A DNA stretch of 16,075 nucleotides from Christensenella sp. UBA3798 (GTDB lineage: Bacteria; Bacillota; Clostridia; Christensenellales; CAG-1252), in the NCBI GenBank assembly GCA_002368735.1, contig DFEQ01000084.1:1426-17500 (forward strand), written 5' to 3'. This document shows positions 1-6,095 of this stretch, piece by piece. Every line of letters begins with the position of its first letter. The stretch's first letter is position 1. The notes beneath the pieces are model-generated. The model did no database searches, was not told the DNA's origin, and worked only from the letters and a program-made list of their open reading frames with translations. A program made the translations under genes and the position numbers.

Positions 1-50
1 AAGCGCTACTCGCTCCGGAGCCCATTTCCGCTCCCTAAATGGGGATATTT
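1..50 (-). repeat. Dispersed intergenic repeat, copy 1 (inverted relative to copy 2)
   Basis: Read on the minus strand, this stretch matches 2672-2721 on the plus strand. An 18-nt core, GGAGCGGAAATGGGCTCC (17-34 here, 2688-2705 there), is identical. Flanking matches continue on both sides (an ATATCC block before the core; AGCGA, TAGC and CTT after it). The segment also contains a perfect 10-bp palindrome, GCTCCGGAGC, at 12-21. No coding signal is visible, and the repeat may continue beyond the left edge. Confidence 0.7.
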
Positions 51-69
51 TCGAAGCAAGGCGACCCTT

Positions 70-105
70 ATTACGCATTACGCATTAGATTCGGACGAAG
101 TGACC
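70..105 (-). repeat. 7-bp tandem repeat plus fragment of the shared terminal module
   Basis: ATTACGC occurs twice in tandem at 70-83, followed by a partial ATTA. At 88-105, read on the minus strand, GTCACTTCGT-CCGAA matches the module at 13566-13583, which is likewise followed by a 7-bp tandem (ATTCCGC/A). The same two-part order in two places suggests one family of intergenic elements. On the minus strand, a GTTGC precedes the module at 116-120, separated by about ten extra bases. Confidence 0.55.
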
Positions 106-144
106 CATAATGCGAGCAACTTCATCCCCCCTTTTTTCCCACAC

Positions 145-176
145 AAAAAAACGCGCCCTGCCGAGCGCGTTTTTTG
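145..176 (-). terminator. Rho-independent terminator after the leftward lipoprotein gene
   Basis: A 6-bp GC-rich stem, ACGCGC/GCGCGT (151-156 with 165-170), encloses an 8-nt loop. Seven A's (145-151) lie on one side and a T run (171-175) on the other. On the minus strand this reads stem-loop then T run, starting about 20 bases after the stop at 194. The T runs on both sides mean it could also terminate plus-strand transcription. Confidence 0.8.
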
Positions 177-193
177 ATATGCTTCTTTGCTGA

Positions 194-1624
194 TTATTTG
201 TCGGAATCGGACTTTTCCTCTTTTTCGTCCATCTTCGCCTGATCCTCCGCCGTGACCTTACGGACGGGGGTGACCGTGGCGTCCTTGCCCGAATAGATAT
301 CCACCTCGGAGAGCTTGATGCGCGCCATATAGTCGTAGTCGTCGTCCAAGATGAAATAGAAGTATCCGTCAAAGTACTCCGCGCCGGTGAAGGAAGTCAT
401 GAACTTCTCGCCCGTCGTATAGGCGTAGTGGACGTTGGACTCTTCATTCATCGGATAATACATCAGCACGCTGTCGCTATTCAGGAAGTAGAAGGTATCG
501 TTCTCCACGCAAAGGAGGGTATCCAGGCTGAGTTCGCCGAAGGACTTCGCTGCCCTGCCGTCGGTGTAGTAAATGCGCGCGCCGGAGCCCGTCTTGACGA
601 CGCCCGCCGCGTAGCTGATGGGATAGATGCTCGAGAGGTCCTCGGTAGAGAGGCACTTCTCATTCTGCGCTTTGAAGGCAAAGGTCTTGTCCTGGAACTC
701 GTAGGCATAGGTGCCTTCCACCGTGCCGCTGGACGAAGTGCCGATATAAGAGGTCTTGGTGTAGTAAATGGCAAGCTTCTCATCGGTAACGGAGGTAGAC
801 AGCACCTTGACGTTGTACTTGCCGCTCGCATAGGTATCTTCGCCTATCACCGCCTTCTTATTCTCGCCGCGCGCGTCGGTGATATAGAGCGTGTTGGAAT
901 ACTCGTAGTCCTTGTCGGAATTCTTGGTATAAATGACGTAGTCGGCGACGGGAGCGGTCACCTTGGGATCGTAGGTCTCATTCTTGATGAAATAGACGGA
1001 AGCGACGTCCTCGTCGATGAGGTCGCCCGGCTCGTCCTCGTCAAACTTCTTGGCGGTGAGGTCCTTGCTGTACAGCTTGGTCTCCGCACTGTCGTAGATG
1101 ACGAGAGCGTCCGCGGTGTACTTGTATTTCACAGACTTGTCGCTCCATTCCAAAATGAGCTGGGTGCCGGTGCCGTCGATCTTGGTGCGGAGGAACTGCA
1201 AGGTATCGGTCTGCACTGCGCCCGACCTATCTTCCTCTGCGCTGGGGCTGACGTAATAGATCCACTCGCCGAAGATAGAGATGCCCACGTTCTCGGAATC
1301 CGCCATCACGCTCTTGGGAACCACGACGGTATAGTCGTCGCCGATGGTGCCGTCGGCATTATATTTCACGCGAACGACAGCGCCCTTGGTGACGTTGCCG
1401 AACCAATTCTGTTTGCCTTTCTCGGTCAGATAGCCCGAATACCCGTTGATGAAATAAAGGTATCCGCCTTGCTCGACCACAAGCCCGCCGTTAGAACGCA
1501 CGACGGCGTCCTTATTGCCGCCTTCGATGGGGTCGGCTTTGTAGCTTTCGCAAGCGAACGCCGTGCAAAGCAGAACGGCAAGCAATGCGACTGCAACTAT
1601 CGTTAAAATAACTCTTTTACGCAT
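194..1624 (-). CDS. Predicted secreted lipoprotein with DUF5050-like beta-propeller repeats
   Basis: 476 aa. Residues 1-25 look like a signal peptide: Arg/Lys at 2-4, a hydrophobic stretch, then Cys25 in AFAC. That is a weak lipobox, because the usual Leu at -3 is Ala. The mature part has spaced segments of the type G-x-x-(I/L)-Y-(Y/F), for example GGYLYFING and GEWIYYVSPS, the latter followed by a TKIDGTGTQL segment. This recalls the DUF5050/propeller proteins of Clostridia, in which short strands end in K-x-DGTG. No catalytic motif was recognised, and the tail is Lys/Glu/Asp-rich. The ATG start has GGGAG 8 bases upstream (minus strand). The gene is transcribed alone, divergently from 1801. 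It is probably a surface-anchored sensor or binding protein, but the function is unknown. Confidence 0.8.
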   Translation of the reverse strand: MRKRVILTIVAVALLAVLLCTAFACESYKADPIEGGNKDAVVRSNGGLVVEQGGYLYFINGYSGYLTEKGKQNWFGNVTKGAVVRVKYNADGTIGDDYTVVVPKSVMADSENVGISIFGEWIYYVSPSAEEDRSGAVQTDTLQFLRTKIDGTGTQLILEWSDKSVKYKYTADALVIYDSAETKLYSKDLTAKKFDEDEPGDLIDEDVASVYFIKNETYDPKVTAPVADYVIYTKNSDKDYEYSNTLYITDARGENKKAVIGEDTYASGKYNVKVLSTSVTDEKLAIYYTKTSYIGTSSSGTVEGTYAYEFQDKTFAFKAQNEKCLSTEDLSSIYPISYAAGVVKTGSGARIYYTDGRAAKSFGELSLDTLLCVENDTFYFLNSDSVLMYYPMNEESNVHYAYTTGEKFMTSFTGAEYFDGYFYFILDDDYDYMARIKLSEVDIYSGKDATVTPVRKVTAEDQAKMDEKEEKSDSDK

Positions 1625-1651
1625 GATATAGTCTCCCGATTTGTATCTATA

Positions 1652-1674
1652 CAGAGGAATAGATTATCCCTCTG
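1652..1674. promoter_or_regulatory. Inverted repeat in the 5' leader of the lipoprotein gene
   Basis: CAGAGG (1652-1657) and CCTCTG (1669-1674) form perfect 6-bp arms around 11 bases. It falls just downstream of the predicted transcription start of the leftward gene, so it could be an operator or a 5' RNA hairpin. Six-bp arms can occur by chance, so this is tentative. Confidence 0.3.
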
Positions 1675-1681
1675 ATAAATA

Positions 1682-1710
1682 ATTATAGTATATAAAAGCA
1701 AATATTGCAA
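1682..1710 (-). promoter_or_regulatory. Predicted vegetative promoter for the leftward lipoprotein gene
   Basis: On the minus strand the -10 is TATAAT (1682-1687) and the -35 is TTGCAA (1705-1710), 17 bases apart. The predicted start is near 1675, giving a leader of about 50 nt. The -10 lies in an ATATACTATAAT context that recurs at the mrnC promoter (13308-13313). Confidence 0.65.
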
Positions 1711-1721
1711 TTATTTTGCAA
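1698..1721. promoter_or_regulatory. Possible operator: spaced TTGCAA palindromes
   Basis: The self-complementary hexamer TTGCAA occurs at 1705-1710 and again at 1716-1721, 11 bases apart start to start. A further GCAA lies at 1698-1701. The first copy coincides with the -35 box of the leftward gene, so a repressor bound here would block that promoter and could also affect the rightward gene. This is inference from symmetry and position alone. Confidence 0.3.
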
Positions 1722-1800
1722 AACAAAATAACGCGTCGTCCTCTTTTCAAGAAAGAAAGTCTTCCCCCTCGAAAAGTATGGACGAAGGAAGGAGGAAATA

Positions 1801-2538
1801 ATGACATTGAAACGAATACTCTTGAAAAATCAAGCGGGAGAGCCGATAGCAAGCGCCCGTATCGGCGGCAATCCGCCCCGCGTAGACCTGCCGGAAGGCG
1901 TTACCCCTCTCCTATTCATGACGGAGGATAGCGTGCTCACCGCAGAAAGCGGCGTCTATCTCGGGGAGGGTGAGGAGATATCCATCCTACTGAGAGGGGA
2001 TGGAGAGCTGCTCTTTGCCTCCACCCTGTCGGGGAGCCGCGCCACATACGCCAAGTGGCGCCTCTTGGAAGCTATGAAAGAGAGGGAAAGCGCCCCGTCC
2101 GCTTCGACCCTTGAAGCCCCTACCGAGTCCCTTGAAGCGGCTTCCGAAGATGCCGCCGCACCCGCCCGTCAGCCTGCGCCGCAAGAGGCATCCCCACCCG
2201 CGGAGGAAGAACTGCCGTCCGTCCCTGAAGAGGAGGAGATCATGCCCGTCTCCGAGCCCGAAAGATGGGAAGCTCTTCTCGAAAAAGGAGAACCCTTCCA
2301 CCTATTTGACAGCGTGATGCCGGGGTCTCGATGGTCGATCATCAAGGAGGATGCGGCGGAATACCTCGTGGGCGTCACCGAGGACGAAAGCGGAAAACAC
2401 GTCCTATTCGGCGTGCCCGGCGCACGCGACTTCCCGCCCGACGAGGATAGGCTGTGGAGCTTCTTCCCCACGGAGGAAAACGAGGAGATAGGGTGGTTCT
2501 TGTCAGAAGAGAGCGGAGGTGCGGCAGAGCCGCAGTGA
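1801..2538 (+). CDS. Uncharacterised two-domain protein with Pro/Ala/Glu-rich linker
   Basis: 245 aa with no signal peptide or membrane segment, so probably cytoplasmic or in the spore interior. An N-terminal domain (about 1-95, with LEGVTPLL-like beta strands and an acidic face) is joined by a low-complexity linker (about 96-155, rich in Pro, Ala, Glu and Ser) to a compact C-terminal domain (about 158-240). That domain contains PGSRW, a GVPGARD turn, a PPDEDR segment and a closing GWFLSE. The combination of PGSRW, GVPG and a terminal GW-F/Y-L recalls an unnamed C-terminal domain of Clostridia hypothetical proteins, but I cannot assign a function. The start is well supported: AAGGAGG at 1789-1795 lies 5 bases before the ATG. 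It ends three bases before a hairpin array begins. No convincing plus-strand promoter was found. Confidence 0.82.
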   Translation: MTLKRILLKNQAGEPIASARIGGNPPRVDLPEGVTPLLFMTEDSVLTAESGVYLGEGEEISILLRGDGELLFASTLSGSRATYAKWRLLEAMKERESAPSASTLEAPTESLEAASEDAAAPARQPAPQEASPPAEEELPSVPEEEEIMPVSEPERWEALLEKGEPFHLFDSVMPGSRWSIIKEDAAEYLVGVTEDESGKHVLFGVPGARDFPPDEDRLWSFFPTEENEEIGWFLSEESGGAAEPQ

Positions 2539-2541
2539 TAT

Positions 2542-2649
2542 TATTCGCTTCGCGAATAGTGAAGTTCGCCTTCGGCAAGTGAAGTTGACTTCGTCAGTGA
2601 AGTTGTGCGCCGATAGCGCACAGTGAAGTTTCTCGCGATGCGAGAAGTT
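2542..2649. repeat. Hairpin-linker array A (GTGAAGTT linkers, four copies)
   Basis: GTGAAGTT occurs at 2559-2566, 2579-2586, 2597-2604 and 2623-2630, with a terminal AGTT remnant at 2646-2649. Between and around the linkers are different small foldbacks. They are TATTCGC-ttc-GCGAATA (2542-2558), GCC-ttc-GGC (2568-2576), TGAC-ttc-GTCA (2586-2596), TGTGCGC-cgata-GCGCACA (2604-2622) and TCTCGC-gat-GCGAGA (2631-2645). Stems are 3-7 bp and loops 3-5 nt; linker spacing is 18-26 bp. There is no coding potential, and no U-run follows the stems, so these are not ordinary terminators. The family is unknown. Confidence 0.9.
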
Positions 2650-2670
2650 GCGGGTCGCGTTGCTCCGATA
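2647..2670 (+). repeat. Terminal module following array A
   Basis: By eye, this 24-nt segment matches 13561-13584 at 18 of 24 positions, sharing GTTGCG, GTC and TCCGA blocks in the same order. Both copies follow directly on a hairpin-linker array, so the module appears to be a fixed end of the element. A related fragment lies on the minus strand at 88-120. Confidence 0.5.
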
Positions 2671-2671
2671 G

Positions 2672-2721
2672 TATATCCATAATCAGTGGAGCGGAAATGG
2701 GCTCCAAAGCGAATAGCTCTT
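2672..2721 (+). repeat. Dispersed intergenic repeat, copy 2
   Basis: Plus-strand partner of the minus-strand copy at 1-50. It has the identical 18-nt core at 2688-2705 and matching ATATCC, AGCGA, TAGC and CTT flanks. The two copies flank, in inverted orientation, the segment holding the lipoprotein gene and the 1801-2538 gene. Confidence 0.7.
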
Positions 2722-2870
2722 GCAGAGAGGCAAGTGCGTCGCGCATGAGCCTATGAACGCTCCCTCCCGCGAACGAAACGTAGTTTCGGAGCGAAGCAAG
2801 GCAGCGCCATCGAGTCGTTGCGTTAGTGCCGTATCGTATATGGCACGGCAATATCGAGGGACAATGCCGC
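2719..2870. other. Non-coding stretch dense in short foldbacks
   Basis: No gene was found here. Small perfect foldbacks follow one another: CTTGC/GCAAG (2719-2723 with 2730-2734), TGCG-tcg-CGCA (2735-2745), CGAAAC-gta-GTTTCG (2774-2788) and GTGCC/GGCAC (2826-2830 with 2842-2846). A single ATATCGA, the linker of array D, occurs at 2851-2857. CGAAGCAAGGC at 2792-2802 is identical to 52-62. This looks like a degraded version of the same modular material as arrays A-D. Confidence 0.6.
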
Positions 2871-2873
2871 GCT

Positions 2874-2911
2874 AAAAAAGGAGGGCAAGCAGGATATCCT
2901 GCTTGCCCTTT
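2874..2911 (-). terminator. Strong rho-independent terminator of the large lipoprotein gene
   Basis: Perfect 11-bp arms, GGGCAAGCAGG and CCTGCTTGCCC (2883-2893 with 2898-2908), enclose ATAT. A run of six A's (2874-2879) becomes the U tract on the minus strand, and TTTT follows on the plus strand. It lies 32 bases past the minus-strand stop at 2940. Because T runs occur on both sides, it may also stop transcription coming from the rightward gene. Confidence 0.88.
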
Positions 2912-2939
2912 TGAACCTTTTTGTTTAGTCTGCGTCAGA

Positions 2940-5858
2940 TCAAGCCATGAACAGACCCATCGCGTCAAAGAGGATGGAGAGCGCGGTCTGGTTGTTGAGG
3001 AGCTTGACGATGCCGCTCGCGATCACGTTGCCGACGCTGTCGACGTCTTCCGCCGGGAAGATCTTCGCGCCGGTCTCGTAGTCGTAGGCGGGGATCAACT
3101 CACCCACACGCTCGGTGGTCGCATCGCCCCACGTGCCATGGAAAGCGGAGAGGGTAACCTCGGTGTGGTTGATGGGCTCCTCGTCGTCCTCGCCCTGAAT
3201 GTCGAATACGACGGTGGCGCTCCAGGTGGTGCCGTCCTCGTTCTTCACAGCCTCGAAGCCGAAGGCATACGTACGGCCGGAAGCACGGGTCAGCCGGAAG
3301 TTGATCTTGAAGGTCTTCGCCACGCTGTCGTCAAAGGTGAGCTCGTAGACGTCGCCCTTCACCTTGACGGTGATGTAGGTCTTACCCACATAGTCGCCGG
3401 TGTTGGCGAAGATCTTGACGTACTCGGGATCGGTGATGTCGTCAAGTTTGATGCCCAGGTCGAGGGTGCTGTTGAGGGCGCCCGCAACTTCCTTGATCAT
3501 GTCAAGCGAGACGTCCACGGAGAGCGCGAACTCGGGATCGGTCGTGATGTTGATCTTCTTCTCCTTGAGGTACTTTTCGTAAAGCTCCTTGAAGATGTCG
3601 AAGTATTCGGAGACATCGCCGAAATCTGCGGCTTCCGCATACACCTCGGACTCTTTGGGCTCTTCTTTACTGCTATTCATGAAGGCGAGGATCATGCTGA
3701 CGATCTGCTTCACGGTGTCGTCGCCGAAGATGATCTGCGCGCTCTTGTAGGGCGTGGTCTTCACGTAGTAGGTGTCTGCGGGCACGTCGTCGCCGATAAC
3801 GTAGTCTTCACCTGCGACGGCAAGCACGTACTCGTCTTCAACCAACTTGTAATAGTTCTTTTCCTCCACAAACTTTGCGGGAGTATATGCCGGCTGATAG
3901 TCGAGGATCACGATCATACCGGTCGCGTCGTCGATGGCAAGGCCGTTCCAGTTGCCGCTCTCGGTATCCATGCCGAGCCACAGCATGAGGTCGCCGAGGA
4001 TGTTCTCACCCAGTCTGGCGCCGTAGATGGTGTTGCCGCCGTCTTCCAAACCAAACGCCGTGCCGCTCATGGTGAGGATCTTAGACGCCTGCTGATAGCT
4101 GACGGTCAGGAAGTTGGTCCAATCGTCCTTGTTCGCCTCGGTGTATGCCACCTTGCCGGCGTGCTGAACGATCCTGAGAACTGCGCCCGCAGTGCTCTCG
4201 TCAAGGTTCTCCACGATCTCAAAGGGGTTGACGTCCGTCACGAAATCGAAGTGGAAGGTCTTGTCGAGCTTATCTTCGCCATCCTCGGCGTGATTGATGT
4301 ATACGTCGCCGCTGAGGTCCACGTTGGTCGGGCTGAAGTAAGTAGCTTGGGTCTTGGCATCCGCCGGGATGACGTTCTGCACTGCCTCGTCGGTGAAGAA
4401 GGACAGATCGTCAAGATAGATGGAGAAGCTGATAGCGGGGATCTCCAGGCAGAGCTCCTTGGGGTTCTTCTCGTTCTCGGTGCTCCTCTCGCCGTTCAGA
4501 TAGAACTTACACTCGGGGATGTTGACCGCGAACTCGAAGTTGGTGAGGAGATTGTCCTCGATCTTGCCGCTGAGGGTGATGTGACCGAGAAGTCCGCTGA
4601 GATTGTAGATATCCACGTTGAGCTGCTCTTTGATGGCGTCCGCCTTATCAATCTCGAGCTCGTTGATGATGCTCGTCGCATTGGCGAGGAGCTCGCCGAG
4701 GTTGATATCCACGTAATAGGTATCGCCGTCCTTGTAGGGCTTGGCGATAAGGCCGACCACGAACGCGACGATGCCTTCGGCGTCGGTGAGGTCATTGGCG
4801 AGCAAGATGCTCTTCAAACCGTTGAGCTTGTAGGTGTGCTCCACGCCATTTTCGTCCTTGGTGGTGATGGAGGACAAAGCGCCCTCATTCGCCGCGGAGA
4901 AGGTGTCGGGGAGGAGGCTCTCGATGTAGCCGAGGATGTCGGCGTACTCGATGTACATATACTTGCTCACGACTTTATTATTCGCGTCGCGCACGAGCTT
5001 GCCGTCTTCGCCGGTGGTGGAATACTGGATGTAGATCCTGCTGTCCTTCGCCGTTGCAGCCGCGTCGTAGTAGATGCCGAAAATCTCGTCATCGTCGCCG
5101 TTGACGACTACGAGGCCCACCTCGTTATCCGCCTTGTGAGCGTATTCGTAGATGTCCTTCTCATTCTCGTCCTTACCGGTCACGACCTTGGTGATATCCA
5201 CGTTGCCCTTGACCTTGAGGCCGTAACGATTGCCCGCGATGTCGATGCCGACCACGCCGTTCGCGCCGAACTTGCCCGTCACGGAGTTGCCGGTGACCTT
5301 GTTGATCATAGCAAGGCCTGCGCCGACGAGCTTATCGATGACGTCGTATGCGCCGGGATCGTTCTTGCCGGAGAGCAACCATTCGTCCTGCACCTTGGTG
5401 CCCGACCAAGGAGCGTACGTCACGGTCTCCGCGTCCTTTTTAAAGGAAAGCACGACCGCCTCGGACAGCTTGGTGCTGCCGTAAGTGATGGTAACGTCGT
5501 ACTTGGCGGTAGACTTATCGAAAGTGACCTTGATATTCGTGGGCTCGATGGACGTCCTCTTGAAAATGAAGTTGAACTCCTTCGCCGTCAAAGCCGCCTT
5601 CAAGCCTTTGCTCTGATCGGTGATGTTGTCCTTTTCCTCGGCGTTCGCCTTGAGCCAGGTCTCGATATAATTGCCGATATCGAGTTCCATCTCGGCTTTT
5701 GCTTCCGCAGTCACCGTAAGCTTTTCTTCTACGGGCTTAGTCTCCTTGGGCTGCTCTTCTTCGCTCGGGGTATTATCGTTGTTACCGCAAGCTACGAGCG
5801 TAAAGACCAGCACTGCGCACAGAAGTATAGCCAGTATGATGCCTATCTTTTTCTTCAT
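2940..5858 (-). CDS. Very large predicted lipoprotein of unknown function
   Basis: 972 aa from the ATG at 5858. GGAGG lies 6 bases upstream of that ATG; a TTG six bases further out has no usable spacing, so the ATG is preferred. The N-terminus is a classic lipoprotein signal (MKKK, a hydrophobic core, then lipobox LVAC with the lipidated Cys near residue 24). An acidic Glu/Pro/Thr linker follows, as expected for a tether. The rest is rich in beta-forming segments and Asp/Glu, with no catalytic motif I recognise. Around residues 660-710 is a YYKL...EYVLAV...DYVIGD-like stretch ending in ADTYYVKT, resembling sequences inserted in surface proteins of gut Bacillota. It is transcribed alone from a near-consensus promoter and ends at a strong terminator. 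Probably a high-copy cell-surface protein; the function is unknown. Confidence 0.85.
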   Translation of the reverse strand: MKKKIGIILAILLCAVLVFTLVACGNNDNTPSEEEQPKETKPVEEKLTVTAEAKAEMELDIGNYIETWLKANAEEKDNITDQSKGLKAALTAKEFNFIFKRTSIEPTNIKVTFDKSTAKYDVTITYGSTKLSEAVVLSFKKDAETVTYAPWSGTKVQDEWLLSGKNDPGAYDVIDKLVGAGLAMINKVTGNSVTGKFGANGVVGIDIAGNRYGLKVKGNVDITKVVTGKDENEKDIYEYAHKADNEVGLVVVNGDDDEIFGIYYDAAATAKDSRIYIQYSTTGEDGKLVRDANNKVVSKYMYIEYADILGYIESLLPDTFSAANEGALSSITTKDENGVEHTYKLNGLKSILLANDLTDAEGIVAFVVGLIAKPYKDGDTYYVDINLGELLANATSIINELEIDKADAIKEQLNVDIYNLSGLLGHITLSGKIEDNLLTNFEFAVNIPECKFYLNGERSTENEKNPKELCLEIPAISFSIYLDDLSFFTDEAVQNVIPADAKTQATYFSPTNVDLSGDVYINHAEDGEDKLDKTFHFDFVTDVNPFEIVENLDESTAGAVLRIVQHAGKVAYTEANKDDWTNFLTVSYQQASKILTMSGTAFGLEDGGNTIYGARLGENILGDLMLWLGMDTESGNWNGLAIDDATGMIVILDYQPAYTPAKFVEEKNYYKLVEDEYVLAVAGEDYVIGDDVPADTYYVKTTPYKSAQIIFGDDTVKQIVSMILAFMNSSKEEPKESEVYAEAADFGDVSEYFDIFKELYEKYLKEKKINITTDPEFALSVDVSLDMIKEVAGALNSTLDLGIKLDDITDPEYVKIFANTGDYVGKTYITVKVKGDVYELTFDDSVAKTFKINFRLTRASGRTYAFGFEAVKNEDGTTWSATVVFDIQGEDDEEPINHTEVTLSAFHGTWGDATTERVGELIPAYDYETGAKIFPAEDVDSVGNVIASGIVKLLNNQTALSILFDAMGLFMA

Positions 5859-5891
5859 AAACAACCTCCAAAAAAAAGATTTTGTATTCCT

Positions 5892-5920
5892 ATAATATCA
5901 CACGTGCGCGCGCTTGTCAA
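5892..5920 (-). promoter_or_regulatory. Near-consensus sigma-A promoter of the large lipoprotein gene
   Basis: On the minus strand a perfect TTGACA (5915-5920) is followed, after 17 bases, by TATTAT (5892-5897), one mismatch from TATAAT. TGA directly before it gives an extended -10 (TGn). Transcription is predicted to start near 5885, leaving a leader of about 27 nt with GGAGG. It is the best match to consensus in the window and implies strong constitutive expression. Confidence 0.85.
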
Positions 5921-6015
5921 GACGTAGAAACATTTCGCGGCGCCCAATTCTTGCCTGCCTTTTGTTGGAAAAAACCTTGCTTTTCGCTGCAAAAGGCGGC
6001 TTTTTATCCTTTTAC

Positions 6016-6043
6016 GGGCAGAGAAAACGCGGGGGATCTGCCC
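6016..6043. promoter_or_regulatory. Inverted repeat upstream of the gerA operon
   Basis: GGGCAGA (6016-6022) and TCTGCCC (6037-6043) are perfect 7-bp arms 14 bases apart. They lie 17 bases upstream of the predicted -35 region of gerAA. The position suits a regulator such as SpoVT, but no family-specific motif was recognised, so the role is open. Confidence 0.35.
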
Positions 6044-6059
6044 ACGAAACTTTTACATC

Positions 6060-6090
6060 GCGATAATTTATTTATCGGGAGCGCATACTA
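6060..6090 (+). promoter_or_regulatory. Sigma-G-like forespore promoter for gerA
   Basis: CATACTA at 6084-6090 fits the known Bacillus sigma-G -10 consensus (CATAMTA class). About 18 bases upstream, GCGATA (6060-6065) is a partial match to the -35 (TGMATA class). GerA operons are known to be forespore-expressed under sigma-G. The predicted start falls at 6096-6098, on or next to the first ATG of gerAA. Confidence 0.5.
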
Positions 6091-6095
6091 CCCCA

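Noticed and set aside
428..1606. 392-codon plus-strand frame antisense to the DUF5050-like lipoprotein
   Set aside because: No SD, biased composition, fully contained in a gene with signal peptide and promoter on the other strand.
1641..1790. Plus-strand sigma-A promoter for the 1801-2538 gene
   Set aside because: TTGTAT at 1641 and TTGCAA at 1705 have no acceptable -10 at 16-18 bases, so no call is made.
2542..2649. Array A as a set of rho-independent terminators for the 1801-2538 gene
   Set aside because: None of the stems is followed by a U tract, and several are too short (3-4 bp). The convincing terminator is at 2874-2911.
2826..5927. A 1033-codon open frame on the plus strand, antisense to the large lipoprotein gene
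   Set aside because: It is a shadow of codon bias in the true gene. The minus-strand frame has a promoter, SD, lipoprotein signal and terminator; the plus-strand frame has none, and it starts before the terminator palindrome with an odd Val/Leu/Asp/His-rich composition.
5940..6010. Possible plus-strand terminator in the gap before gerAA (T-rich, with CCTT/AAAAGG pairing)
   Set aside because: The stem is imperfect and no plus-strand gene precedes it.
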